Source of the DNA: Chitinophagaceae bacterium
Lineage (GTDB): Bacteria; Bacteroidota; Bacteroidia; Chitinophagales; Chitinophagaceae
NCBI GenBank assembly: GCA_030151745.1
Contig: JASLDA010000229.1
Coordinates: 1 to 8,254 of the forward strand
DNA length: 8,254 nt
Reading direction: 5' to 3'
The position numbers and the translations under genes were made by a program. Below the pieces are notes generated by a model that had not been told where the DNA came from, ran no database searches, and saw nothing but the letters and a program-made list of their open reading frames with translations. Positions 1 to 6,553 of this stretch are shown in pieces; position 1 is the stretch's first letter, and each line of letters starts with the position of its first letter.

Positions 1-33
1 CCCGGCGCCATCGGCATCGGCCTCGGCGCCGGG
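1..33. repeat. Inverted repeat with apparently flipped 15-bp core
   Basis: The arm CCCGGCGCC (1-9) is the exact reverse complement of GGCGCCGGG (25-33), and the core is ATCGGCATCGGCCTC (10-24). The whole segment is 33 bp, a multiple of three, so inverting it keeps the cyanophycinase frame. The plus strand encodes a sequence like the cyanophycinase motif expected on the minus strand. It could be a genuine hairpin-mediated inversion, or a strand switch in the assembly near a contig end. Confidence 0.7.
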
Positions 34-651
34 CTGGGCGGCCACGGCCTGGGCCAGCCGGTTGAAGCGGCCCCGCTTGTCGAAGTGCGTGTCTATGATG
101 ACGCCCTGGATAAGTCCCAGGCCCGTCGTGATCTTGACCTCGCCTTTGAGGTGGGCCATGGCGGCATTGCCCTCATAGATCATGGTATTGCTCATCGCCA
201 TGGCGCCCGCCGAGGTGCCGGCGATGACGAAATGCTCGTTCTCGTAGCGGTCGCGCAGGATTTCGAGAAACTCGGTGCCGCCGAAGATGCTGCTGAGCCG
301 GAGCTGGTTGCCGCCGGAGAGCATGATGCAGTCGCATTCGCGCAGCCGCTGCAGGTATTCGGGCTTCGCCGCATCCTCGCGGTTACGGATGCGCAGGTGC
401 CCTACATTGGTGCACCCCAGCTTGCCGAAGGCATCTTTGTAGTTGACGGCTACCTCGTCCGGGATCTGGGAAGCGGTAGTAATGACCTCTACGGTCGGTT
501 CTCCGTCGGCCTTGATCAGCCTGAGTACATTGCGCAGAATGCCGATTTCGAAAAAATTAAGCCGGTTCCGTTCGATGATGCCCCGCTCGAGGTCCGTCCC
601 CTTGTCTTCCGCGCCACCTACCGAAATCAGATACCCTTTAGGATACGTCAC
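1..651 (-). CDS. cphB: Cyanophycinase (peptidase family S51), 3' end outside the window
   Basis: Predicted serine exopeptidase that cleaves the storage polymer cyanophycin (multi-L-arginyl-poly-L-aspartate) into beta-Asp-Arg dipeptides. The 217 visible residues begin MTYPKGYLISVGGAEDKG, the usual N-terminus of the family. They include the GGNQLRL segment (residues 113-119), the nucleophile motif GTSAGA with Ser147, and DTHFDKRGRFNRL (187-199). Full-length relatives have roughly 270-300 residues, so about a quarter is missing past the left edge. The start is GTG at 649-651: no in-frame ATG lies between it and the conserved N-terminus, and no clear Shine-Dalgarno is visible. Residues 207-217 read PGAEADADGAG where the family has a PxxIGIGL-like strand. 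The DNA here is a 9-bp inverted repeat around a 15-bp core, and the opposite orientation would encode PGAIGIGLGAG. The gene may therefore carry a micro-inversion or an assembly error. The family call is sure; the symbol is by family. Confidence 0.9.
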   Translation of the reverse strand, partial: MTYPKGYLISVGGAEDKGTDLERGIIERNRLNFFEIGILRNVLRLIKADGEPTVEVITTASQIPDEVAVNYKDAFGKLGCTNVGHLRIRNREDAAKPEYLQRLRECDCIMLSGGNQLRLSSIFGGTEFLEILRDRYENEHFVIAGTSAGAMAMSNTMIYEGNAAMAHLKGEVKITTGLGLIQGVIIDTHFDKRGRFNRLAQAVAAQPGAEADADGAG

Positions 652-814
652 TATGTCCCGATATTTGTTACAACAGTCAAAGGTAGTCCTTTCGGGAACG
701 GCAGATCGGCAATAACAGGGTTTTAGGAATATGAGCTGCCTTGCGGCGCCCTGGAAAGCGCTCCGCAGCGAGGCTGCTCAAGGAACCGTCTCCCGCCTGC
801 TCAGGGCTCCTGGC
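652..814. other. Intergenic region upstream of the cyanophycinase gene
   Basis: These 163 bp separate the stop of the adenosyltransferase gene from the cyanophycinase start; both genes are on the minus strand. It holds a perfect 5-bp hairpin, GCAGC (765-769) with GCTGC (773-777) around a 3-base loop. On the minus strand it also holds an imperfect direct repeat, CCCTGAGCAG and CCTTGAGCAG, about 24 bp apart. No uridine tract follows the hairpin, so it is not a convincing terminator. I see no clear promoter match. Confidence 0.4.
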
Positions 815-1375
815 TTATACCCGGGCTCTCCAGGGCAGCTCTTCAGCCCCGGCCTTGTGGCCGATGTAGCGGGCCAGCACGAACAGGAAATCGGACAGCC
901 GGTTCAGGTAGCTGACGGCCAGTCCGGGAATGGACTCGCCGCCTTCGATCATGCTTACGCAGATACGCTCCGCGCGCCTGCAGATGCAGCGGGCCACGTG
1001 GCAGGCAGAGGCTCCGGCATTCCCGCCGGGAATGATGAAGGACCGCATTTCCGGCAGGCTTTCATTCATGAGGTCGATCCGGTCTTCGAGCCAGGTGATG
1101 TCGGTATCGTGCAGGTCCGGCAGCTTCATCTTCACGTCCTTTTCCGGGGCCGTAGCCAACTCCGCGCCCAGGGTGAACAGGCGGTCCTGCACCTCGCGGA
1201 TCCATGCGCTGATTTCAGCATCCTGGCTGAGATCGTTGACCAGGCCCAGCTGCGAGTTCAGCTCGTCGACGGTGCCGTAGCTTTCGATGCGGATATGGTT
1301 CTTCGGGACGCGGACCCCCCCGATCAGGGAGGTGCTGCCTTTATCGCCCGTGCGGGTATAGATTCGGAACGCCAT
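815..1375 (-). CDS. pduO: Cob(I)alamin adenosyltransferase, PduO type
   Basis: Predicted to transfer the 5'-deoxyadenosyl group of ATP to cob(I)alamin, making adenosylcobalamin for B12-dependent mutases and related enzymes. The 186-residue product is of normal family length. It carries the N-terminal ATP-binding segment TRTGDKGSTSLIGG (residues 7-20), then VDELNSQLG, then IIPGGN...CHVARCICRRAER and YLNRLSDFLFVLAR, all signatures of the PduO/MmaB trimeric family. The chosen start is ATG at 1373-1375, directly before the conserved N-terminus; the frame stays open for 11 more codons upstream without conserved sequence. It lies 19 bp after the stop of the App1-type gene on the same strand, so the two are probably co-transcribed. 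No B12 riboswitch is evident upstream, and no mutase is in the window. Confidence 0.93.
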   Translation of the reverse strand: MAFRIYTRTGDKGSTSLIGGVRVPKNHIRIESYGTVDELNSQLGLVNDLSQDAEISAWIREVQDRLFTLGAELATAPEKDVKMKLPDLHDTDITWLEDRIDLMNESLPEMRSFIIPGGNAGASACHVARCICRRAERICVSMIEGGESIPGLAVSYLNRLSDFLFVLARYIGHKAGAEELPWRARV

Positions 1376-1394
1376 ATGCAAATGTGCCGCTTTT

Positions 1395-2441
1395 CTAAGC
1401 CCCGGCAATCACGCTCAGGCCATGCTTCAGCGAATGCTCGCGGGCGGTGGCGCTGTGCGTAAAGTAGCAGACTTCGACGCCCAGGTCCTTCATCTGCCGT
1501 TCTATCTCGCGGACCTGGGTCAGGTGCTCGGGAACCCGGTGCCGGAGATATACGAAAGGGATGCGGCCGGGAAAGTCCTGGGCCAGTTTCAGGTATATGG
1601 ACGGATCTTTCTGGGAGTCGTCGCCGAGCAGCACGAAACGCAGGGCCGAAAATTCTTTCAGCAACCTTGCGATCCGGACGTATTTCGCGGCGTGCTTGCC
1701 CTGGCCGCTGCGCCAGAAAGACCGTAGGGTCTTGACCGGGCTCAGCAGGAATACCCCTTCGGGCATGCCGTGAAAGCGGCAGAACTCCTTGATATAGTCA
1801 TACAGGTTCCATTCCGAGCTGCTGACGTAGAAGAAGGGATGTCTCGTGCCAGGTGCGAGGTGGCTGCTTGCGAGCTCTTTGTAATGCTCTACCACGCCTT
1901 CGAAGGGCACCCGTGTCCTGGGGTTCTTCGTCAATAGCACGCGCAGCCTCCGGAGCGGGTTTGCGCTGTGGGAAACCAGGAATGTATCGTCGATATCGGA
2001 CGCGAAAGCGAGCCCGTCCGGCGGGGGGATATAGATCGAGCCCCTGGCCGTTATCGCCGGGGCTTGTATGACGCTGGCTCGTATCTCGTGCCAGCCGGGG
2101 TCGAGCCGGGGGCTGATGTCCCAGTCCAGGGCGAAAAAGCCGTCGTCCGCGGTTTTCGTTTCGCGGGATTCGTTCCCGAATTCGACGCGGATGCCGATGC
2201 CGCCGGGCGCGGTCTTCACATTGAACATGCGGAATAGGGCGATGGCGTTCCGCCAGATGCTGTTGCTGTAGCGAGGTTCGGGGGCCGGCGGCTTCAGGAA
2301 TAGCTGTCCCAGCGCCAGCACGTGATTGTTGGCGCCGTAGCCGTGATAAAGTTTCAGTGTCGTCTTGAAGGGGAGGGAAAGCCTGCGCTCCGGCCCTGAA
2401 TCGGCTGGTGGCGTGTTTGTTGTGGGCAGGGTGAAGGGCAT
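1395..2441 (-). CDS. App1-family phosphatidate phosphatase (DUF2183)
   Basis: A 348-residue protein of the App1/DUF2183 family, a HAD-like phosphatase group whose yeast founder dephosphorylates phosphatidate to diacylglycerol. Residues about 25-140 form an N-terminal beta-rich domain ending in GSIYIPPP. The catalytic domain follows: motif I is DIDDT (149-153, with the DxDxT aspartates 149 and 151), motif II is the serine run in YVSSSEW (205-211), a conserved lysine lies in GQGKHAAK (Lys249), and motif IV is LLGDDSQKD (271-279). All HAD catalytic positions are present. There is no signal peptide or transmembrane segment, so it probably acts in the cytosol or at the membrane surface. Its start is 24 bp from the start of the divergent lipid kinase gene, which makes the opposite reaction plausible as its partner. 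The in vivo substrate is inferred from the family. Confidence 0.88.
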   Translation of the reverse strand: MPFTLPTTNTPPADSGPERRLSLPFKTTLKLYHGYGANNHVLALGQLFLKPPAPEPRYSNSIWRNAIALFRMFNVKTAPGGIGIRVEFGNESRETKTADDGFFALDWDISPRLDPGWHEIRASVIQAPAITARGSIYIPPPDGLAFASDIDDTFLVSHSANPLRRLRVLLTKNPRTRVPFEGVVEHYKELASSHLAPGTRHPFFYVSSSEWNLYDYIKEFCRFHGMPEGVFLLSPVKTLRSFWRSGQGKHAAKYVRIARLLKEFSALRFVLLGDDSQKDPSIYLKLAQDFPGRIPFVYLRHRVPEHLTQVREIERQMKDLGVEVCYFTHSATAREHSLKHGLSVIAGA

Positions 2442-2465
2442 CGTTCCCGTACATGTTAAAACAAT
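2442..2465. promoter_or_regulatory. 24-bp divergent start-to-start region
   Basis: Only 24 bp separate the ATG codons of the App1-type gene (minus) and the lipid kinase gene (plus). Two ordinary promoters cannot fit here, so at least one promoter must lie inside the opposite coding sequence, or one transcript must be nearly leaderless. I see no good Shine-Dalgarno on either side and no convincing TTTG/TAnnTTTG pair of the Bacteroidota type. Confidence 0.4.
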
Positions 2466-3371
2466 ATGCCAGTGAAAGGCTTGCCGTATCGCGTTTTATT
2501 TATCTTGAATCCTGCCAGCGGTGCGGGGAACGGCCTGCAGGAGCAATGGCGCTCCCTGGCAACGGAATGGTGCGGCACCCGGATGCATGTCCAGGACTGG
2601 CTGGAGCTGGGAGAAAAGCCGGCCGGGAATTCCCGCTCCGTCCGGGAGCGTATCGAGGCCTTTCGGCCGGATCGTGTCATCGCCGTCGGAGGGGACGGCA
2701 CATTGAAGATGCTGGCGGAGATGCTCGCCGGTAGCGACCTGCCGCTGGCCTTTCTTCCTGCCGGTTCCGCGAACGGGATGGCCCTGGAGCTGAGCCTGCC
2801 GGCGTCGCCGGACGAGCGGCTCGCACTCGCTATGGAAGGCAAGCCTCGGCGCATGGACATGCTGCGCGTGAACGGGCACTGCTCGGTACACTTGAGCGAC
2901 ATCGGGCTCAATGCGCAGCTGATAAAATACTTCGAGCAGGGCGGCCGCCGCGGGATGTGGGGCTATGTGCGCGAAGCCTGGAAGGTTTGGCGGCGTAAGG
3001 AGAAATTCAGCCTGGAGATCCGCGCGGACGGGAATATCATGCGGCGGGAGGCCTGGATGATCGTCGTCGCCAACTCGCGGCTGTACGGGACGGGGCTTGC
3101 GATCAACCCCCAGGGCTCGATCTACGACGGACGCTTCGAGCTGGTGATCATGCGGCAGATCTCGCTGGCCGAGATCATGAAGATGATCATTCACAACCGG
3201 CGCTTCGACCGGCGGAAGACCGAGGTGATCCGGGTGTTCGACAATGCCAGCATCAGAACGGACCGTCCCGCCTTTTTCCAGGTGGACGGCGAATACATCG
3301 GAGAGCTCCGTGAAGTCCGCTGCCATATCGAGCGCAGCGCGGTGATGATCGTCTCCGGCGCGGTCGACTAG
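2466..3371 (+). CDS. Diacylglycerol/sphingosine kinase family lipid kinase
   Basis: A 301-residue ATP-dependent lipid kinase of the DagK/LCB5/YegS family, predicted to phosphorylate diacylglycerol or a long-chain base at the inner face of the membrane. The phosphate-binding start NPASGAGNG spans residues 15-23, the nucleotide-binding GGDGT is at 75-79, and PAGSANGMA at 98-106 is the counterpart of the family's GTxND motif. The C-terminal beta-sandwich contains IYDGRFELVI, and FFQVDGEYIG holds the conserved DGE catalytic region. There is no signal peptide. The start is ATG at 2466, next to the conserved N-terminal strand; the upstream bases show no Shine-Dalgarno. Bacteroidota make sphingolipids, so a sphingoid base is as possible a substrate as diacylglycerol. 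It is divergent from the App1-type phosphatase gene and convergent with the YkuK-type gene, with 95 bp between stops and no strong terminator visible. Confidence 0.9.
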   Translation: MPVKGLPYRVLFILNPASGAGNGLQEQWRSLATEWCGTRMHVQDWLELGEKPAGNSRSVRERIEAFRPDRVIAVGGDGTLKMLAEMLAGSDLPLAFLPAGSANGMALELSLPASPDERLALAMEGKPRRMDMLRVNGHCSVHLSDIGLNAQLIKYFEQGGRRGMWGYVREAWKVWRRKEKFSLEIRADGNIMRREAWMIVVANSRLYGTGLAINPQGSIYDGRFELVIMRQISLAEIMKMIIHNRRFDRRKTEVIRVFDNASIRTDRPAFFQVDGEYIGELREVRCHIERSAVMIVSGAVD

Positions 3372-3466
3372 CCGGCCGCCGGTTTAATGTGCATGCAGCG
3401 AGATCCCGGCGGGGACAATACGGCCTCCCACGCTGTCGCGTTCAGTTTCCCGATCCGGCGGTCGGC

Positions 3467-3958
3467 TCAGTTCACCGCCTTATTCGCGCAGCAGCTGGAA
3501 GCGAAGGCCTCGGGCTTGGCTTTGAAGGCGAAGCCCATGCCGAGGATATAGCCCATAGCCTCGCGGAGCGCTTCATTGCTGCGGAACTGCGGATTGGTGT
3601 TGATGTCGGCGTGTACTTCCATGTCGACGTCGTAGCGGTTGAAGAGATCGCAGAGCTCGTAGGCGATCTCTATGCTCATGGCTACTTCGAGCAGCATGCG
3701 TTCCTTGATGGAAAACACTTTCGATTGTCGCTCGTTGTGCAGGAACATGAAGCCGCCGTGCTTTTCCCTGAGGAACACGATCACGGTCGCGAATTCCACT
3801 TCGGCGCCGTAGACCTGGGAATCCGTACCGATGCAGACTTTCAGCTTGAAACCCTTTTCCGTTTCACGGATGATAGCAGCTTCTACAGCGTCCTTGATGT
3901 TTTGCTGGATGCGTTCACCGTTGAACGTGCGCCATAGACTGCTGTTTGAGTTTGGCAT
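3467..3958 (-). CDS. YkuK-family RNase H-like protein (DUF458)
   Basis: A 163-residue protein matching the YkuK/DUF458 family, assigned an RNase H-like fold; its nucleic-acid substrate is unknown. The first strand carries CIGTDSQVYG (residues 42-51) with Asp46 in the expected metal-binding place. Glu91 sits in the central helix, and VHADINTNPQFRSNE contains Asp118. The C-terminus KPEAFASSCCANKAVN (148-163) is typical of the family. Length is close to that of the Bacillus protein, so it appears complete. The start ATG at 3956-3958 gives a short polar leader before the domain. Upstream, 12 bp from the start, is a 21-bp palindrome that could regulate this gene, the divergent reductase gene, or both. 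Confidence 0.88.
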   Translation of the reverse strand: MPNSNSSLWRTFNGERIQQNIKDAVEAAIIRETEKGFKLKVCIGTDSQVYGAEVEFATVIVFLREKHGGFMFLHNERQSKVFSIKERMLLEVAMSIEIAYELCDLFNRYDVDMEVHADINTNPQFRSNEALREAMGYILGMGFAFKAKPEAFASSCCANKAVN

Positions 3959-3969
3959 ACGCGGTTTTT

Positions 3970-3990
3970 ATTAAAGTTAGAAACTTTAAT
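3970..3990. promoter_or_regulatory. 21-bp AT-rich palindrome, candidate operator
   Basis: ATTAAAGTT (3970-3978) and AACTTTAAT (3982-3990) are perfect 9-bp inverted arms around AGA. It lies in the divergent intergenic region, 12 bp upstream of the YkuK-type gene and 155 bp before the reductase gene. Size and symmetry fit the site of a dimeric repressor of MarR or TetR type. It is not followed by a U-tract in a terminator-like setting. The identity of any regulator is unknown. Confidence 0.5.
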
Positions 3991-4144
3991 CATGCGCGCG
4001 ATTAAAAGTATATTATGAATCGACGAATGGTAAGCGCGGCTATATTGAGCTTTTCCCAGGCCGGCGCTTTTTCCGCCGGGGCGCGGGTATCAAGTTTTCA
4101 GCTGCTCAATTTTTCAACGTCCCATCCCATAGTACCTTCGCACC
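3991..4144 (+). promoter_or_regulatory. Leader region of the reductase gene
   Basis: The region between the palindrome and the reductase start contains an AT-rich stretch, AAAAGTATATTATGAAT (about 4004-4020), as a weak -10-like candidate. It also has a perfect 6-bp hairpin, CCGGCG (4061-4066) with CGCCGG (4074-4079) around ctttttc. An 8-bp-period run follows at 4090-4121. No Shine-Dalgarno precedes the ATG at 4145. The promoter call is weak; the hairpin is seen directly. Confidence 0.35.
4090..4121 (+). repeat. 8-bp-period degenerate repeat
   Basis: Four consecutive octamers begin with TCA at 4090, 4098, 4106 and 4114: TCAAGTTT, TCAGCTGC, TCAATTTT and TCAACGTC. It ends 23 bp before the start codon of the reductase gene. 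It resembles in style the 7-bp arrays further right, but with a period of eight and a different motif. With only four degenerate copies it could be chance. Confidence 0.45.
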
Positions 4145-5224
4145 ATGTCTGCATTGCGGTTTTATGAATTGACGGTCACGGATGTGCGCCCCGAAACCCC
4201 GGATTGTGTTTCGGTGGCCCTGGCGGTGCCGGAGCATCTGCGGGAAACGTTCAGCTTCACCCCGGGCCAGTACCTGACCTTCCGGATCGACCTGGCCGGG
4301 CAGGAAGTGCGCCGTTCGTATTCCATCTGCAGCGCGCCCTCGGCCGGGGAGCTCCGCGTCGCCGTGAAGTCCGTGACGGGAGGCAAATTCTCGACCCTGG
4401 CAAACACGCTGCTCAAGAAAGGCGACACCATCGAGGTCATGCCGCCCATGGGCAAGTTCGTCTCGAGGCAGGTAGGTCATAATTACCTCGCATTCGCGGC
4501 GGGCTCCGGCATCACGCCGATGATGAGCATCATGAAGCATGTGCTGGAAACGGAGCCCGGCAGCAGCTTCACGCTGGTGTATGGCAACCGGAACCGCAAC
4601 AGCATCATCTTCCGAGAGGAGATCGAAGGCCTGAAGAACAAATACATGCAACGCCTGAGCGTCTACCACGTGCTGAGCCGCGAGCTGATGGATGTGCCCC
4701 TGTTCAACGGCCGTATCGATGCCGAAAAGGCGCGCCAGTTCACCAGCCGTCTCATCGATCTGAAGACGATCGACGAGGTGTTCCTCTGCGGCCCCGAAGA
4801 GATGATCCTCAGCCTGCGCCGGGAGATGATCGCACAGGGCATGAAGCCCGAGACCGTGCACCTGGAGCTGTTCAGCTCGCCTGACCAGCCGAAGCAGAAG
4901 CAGCAGCAATGGAAGGCCGCCCACGCCGAGGACAGCGGTCCTAAGAGCAAGGTCAGCATCCGCCTCGACGGCGTCACCTTCGATATTGATCTCGCCTATA
5001 ACGGCGACAATATCCTGGACGCGGCTCTTGCCCACGGCGCCGATCTGCCCTATGCCTGCAAAGGCGGGGTCTGCAGCACCTGCCGTGCGAAGATTGTCGA
5101 AGGCGAAGTGGAAATGGAAGTCAACTATGCGCTGGAGCCCGACGAAGTCGCGAAAGGCTTCGTGCTCACCTGCCAGAGCCACCCCAAAACGGAGCGGGTG
5201 GTCGTGGACTTCGACGCAAGGTGA
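4145..5224 (+). CDS. paaE: PaaE-type oxidoreductase (phenylacetyl-CoA epoxidase reductase-like)
   Basis: A 359-residue electron-transfer protein with three modules in the order of PaaE. An FAD-binding barrel includes the flavin motif RRSYS near residues 56-60. An NAD(P)H-binding domain includes GSGITPMMSI (about 120-129) and CGPEEM (about 219-224). A C-terminal plant-type 2Fe-2S ferredoxin has ligands Cys305, Cys310, Cys313 and Cys343, in CKGGVCSTC and LTCQ. A linker rich in Gln and Lys (about 245-265) joins the last two. In the phenylacetate pathway this subunit passes electrons from NADPH to the di-iron epoxidase PaaABC. No oxygenase subunits lie beside it here, so it may serve an epoxidase encoded elsewhere or a different di-iron enzyme. 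The next genes encode an FAH-family enzyme and a PaaH-like dehydrogenase, which supports an aromatic or acyl-CoA breakdown role. The ATG start lies directly before the first beta strand. Confidence 0.88.
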   Translation: MSALRFYELTVTDVRPETPDCVSVALAVPEHLRETFSFTPGQYLTFRIDLAGQEVRRSYSICSAPSAGELRVAVKSVTGGKFSTLANTLLKKGDTIEVMPPMGKFVSRQVGHNYLAFAAGSGITPMMSIMKHVLETEPGSSFTLVYGNRNRNSIIFREEIEGLKNKYMQRLSVYHVLSRELMDVPLFNGRIDAEKARQFTSRLIDLKTIDEVFLCGPEEMILSLRREMIAQGMKPETVHLELFSSPDQPKQKQQQWKAAHAEDSGPKSKVSIRLDGVTFDIDLAYNGDNILDAALAHGADLPYACKGGVCSTCRAKIVEGEVEMEVNYALEPDEVAKGFVLTCQSHPKTERVVVDFDAR

Positions 5225-5238
5225 AGCCCGCCCACACC

Positions 5239-5371
5239 GCTGCAAACAGCCCGTTTTATATAAGCCAAGACTTCCGTCCCACTGCAAACTGCGCATTCCA
5301 TATAAGCTAAGGCTCCCGTCCCACTGCAAATTGCCGATTGCCAATTGCCGATTCCCATAACTAAGCTCCCG
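5239..5371. repeat. Tandem 42-bp repeat made of 7-bp units
   Basis: Unit 1 (5239-5280) and unit 2 (5281-5322) are both exactly 42 bp and match at about 33 of 42 positions. They share the blocks CTGCAAAC, ATATAAGC and CCGTCCCACTGCAA (the last reaching into the next unit). A third, longer unit starts at 5323, holds the ATTGCC heptads, then resumes with CCATAACTAAGCTCCCG (5355-5371). 42 is six times seven, and the heptad frame of unit 3 continues that of units 1 and 2. The repeat fills nearly the whole gap between the reductase and the hydrolase genes. Read on the minus strand it gives a 14-residue repeated peptide, but no supported gene. Confidence 0.8.
5323..5357 (+). repeat. Heptamer array, ATTGCCG type
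   Basis: Five consecutive 7-mers lie in exact phase: ACTGCAA (5323), ATTGCCG (5330), ATTGCCA (5337), ATTGCCG (5344) and ATTCCCA (5351). It sits inside the third copy of the 42-bp repeat, as if heptads had expanded there. It ends 42 bp before the ATG of the hydrolase gene. Confidence 0.8.
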
Positions 5372-5399
5372 CTTATTTTTGCCGCGCAAAACTCCGCCC

Positions 5400-6419
5400 A
5401 TGAAGCTCGTCACATATTTAAAGGAAGGCCAGGAACAGCTGGCGTTCTGCATCAAGGACAATCTTTACGATACCGATATGGCCGATGCCCGGCTGCCGCG
5501 TACGATGATGGCGCTGCTCGGGGATTGGGAAGCGCTGTCGCCGCTGGCCAAAGAGGTTGCCGCAGATATCGAGAGCGGGAAGAATCCCGTGATGAGCTAC
5601 GCGGCGCTGTCTTCTGCGCAGATCCTGGCGCCCCTGCCCCAGCCGGCTTCCTGCCGCGACGGCTACGCCTTCCGCCAGCACGTTGCAGCCGCGCGCCGGA
5701 ATCGCAAGGTGGACATGATCGCCGAGTTCGATCAATACCCGATCTTCTATTTTACAAACCACAATGCCATCCAGGGCCCCGGCGATATCCCGGTGATGCC
5801 GGATCACTTGCAGAAGCTGGACTTCGAGCTGGAAGCCGCTGTCGTCACCTGCAAAAGCGGGCGCAATATCCCGGCAGAGAAGGCCGATGAATACATCGCG
5901 GGCTACATGATCATGAACGATATGAGCGCACGTACCCTGCAGATGGAAGAAATGCTGCTGAACCTCGGCCCGGCCAAGGGCAAGGATTTCTCGACGGTCA
6001 TCGGCCCGATGCTGGTGACGCCGGACGAGCTGGAGCCTTACCGCACCGCGCCGAAGCCCGGCCACGTGGGTGCATCTTACGATCTGAAGATGCGCTGCTG
6101 GGTGAACGACAAGCTCGTGAGCGAAGGCAGCATGGGCGATATGGACTGGACCTTCGCCGAGATCATCGAGCGCTGCGCCTATGGCGTGGACATCAAACCC
6201 GGCGAGGTGATCGGCAGCGGAACTGTCGGCACGGGCTGCTTCCTGGAGCTGAACGGCACAGGCCTGCTGAACGATCCGAATTACGCCGTGCAATGGTTGC
6301 AGCCGGGCGACGTAGTGAAAATGGAGATCGACGGCCTCGGCACGCTGGTGAATACCATCGTCAGGGAAAATACCGACTGGAGCATCCTGAAGCTGAAGAA
6401 GCAGGCTGCGACTGCGTAG
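5400..6419 (+). CDS. Fumarylacetoacetate hydrolase family protein
   Basis: A 339-residue metal-dependent enzyme of the FAH family, which cleaves carbon-carbon bonds in diketo acids or acts as a hydratase or decarboxylase in aromatic degradation. The catalytic C-terminal domain starts near residue 115 with YFTNHNAIQGPGDI. Metal ligands are expected in DFELE (141-145, Glu143 and Glu145) and at Asp174 in MIMNDMSAR. GKDFSTVIGPMLVTPDEL and the closing GEVIGSGTVGTGCFLEL are also typical. Residues 1-110 form the smaller N-terminal cap seen in longer members, so it is closer to bacterial fumarylacetoacetase-like proteins than to the short 220-residue acylpyruvases. The ATG at 5400 is chosen over an in-frame TTG at 5379, because conserved sequence (KLVTYLKEG) begins there and the TTG lies just after the repeat region. 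The substrate is unknown. Position between PaaE- and PaaH-like genes suggests an aromatic-catabolism role by context only. Confidence 0.85.
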   Translation: MKLVTYLKEGQEQLAFCIKDNLYDTDMADARLPRTMMALLGDWEALSPLAKEVAADIESGKNPVMSYAALSSAQILAPLPQPASCRDGYAFRQHVAAARRNRKVDMIAEFDQYPIFYFTNHNAIQGPGDIPVMPDHLQKLDFELEAAVVTCKSGRNIPAEKADEYIAGYMIMNDMSARTLQMEEMLLNLGPAKGKDFSTVIGPMLVTPDELEPYRTAPKPGHVGASYDLKMRCWVNDKLVSEGSMGDMDWTFAEIIERCAYGVDIKPGEVIGSGTVGTGCFLELNGTGLLNDPNYAVQWLQPGDVVKMEIDGLGTLVNTIVRENTDWSILKLKKQAATA

Positions 6420-6553
6420 TTCGTCCGGCGAAGCCCGATGAAAGCCTGCCTTGGTCCGACTACGGTTCTACGAACCATGCTCACCACTCCGGGTTTTTAC
6501 AGGTAGAGGCGCTCTGTCAATCTTAACTCTCGATCTTCAATCTAAAATCTCTC
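6420..6553. repeat. Intergenic gap with hairpin and AATCT-type heptamer array
   Basis: The 134 bp before the dehydrogenase gene contain a perfect 5-bp hairpin, GGTTC (6465-6469) with GAACC (6473-6477). A pyrimidine-rich array then runs up to the base before the ATG. Its last three 7-mers are in exact phase: ATCTTCA (6533), ATCTAAA (6540) and ATCTCTC (6547), with the start codon at 6554. AATCTTA and ACTCTCG (6519-6532) precede them as degenerate members. No Shine-Dalgarno is present. Confidence 0.7.

Noticed and set aside
85..726. 213-codon plus-strand open frame at the left end
   Set aside because: Antisense to the cyanophycinase gene, whose minus-strand product has clear S51 motifs. The plus-strand peptide has no recognisable domain.
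731..1462. 243-codon plus-strand open frame
   Set aside because: Antisense to the adenosyltransferase gene, which has all PduO-type motifs.
2416..2457. TTTG (2416-2419) and TACATGTT (2450-2457) as a Bacteroidota -33/-7 promoter for the lipid kinase gene
   Set aside because: The spacing is about 30 bp instead of the usual 19-20, and the second element matches poorly.
3372..3466. CCGGCCGCCGG followed by TTTAA just after the lipid kinase stop, as an intrinsic terminator
   Set aside because: The stem could be only four base pairs with a three-base loop, and there is no proper U-tract. Too weak to call.
5323..5357. Heptamer run as a CRISPR array
   Set aside because: The units are 7 bp in direct succession with no spacers, so it is a tandem repeat.
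4106..5461. 451-codon open frame on the minus strand, antisense to the PaaE-type gene, with a repeated 14-residue peptide
   Set aside because: It lies across a fully conserved plus-strand gene, and its composition (His, Ala, Arg, Asp rich) is typical of the antisense of GC-rich coding DNA. The 14-residue peptide repeat is simply the 42-bp intergenic repeat read in one frame.
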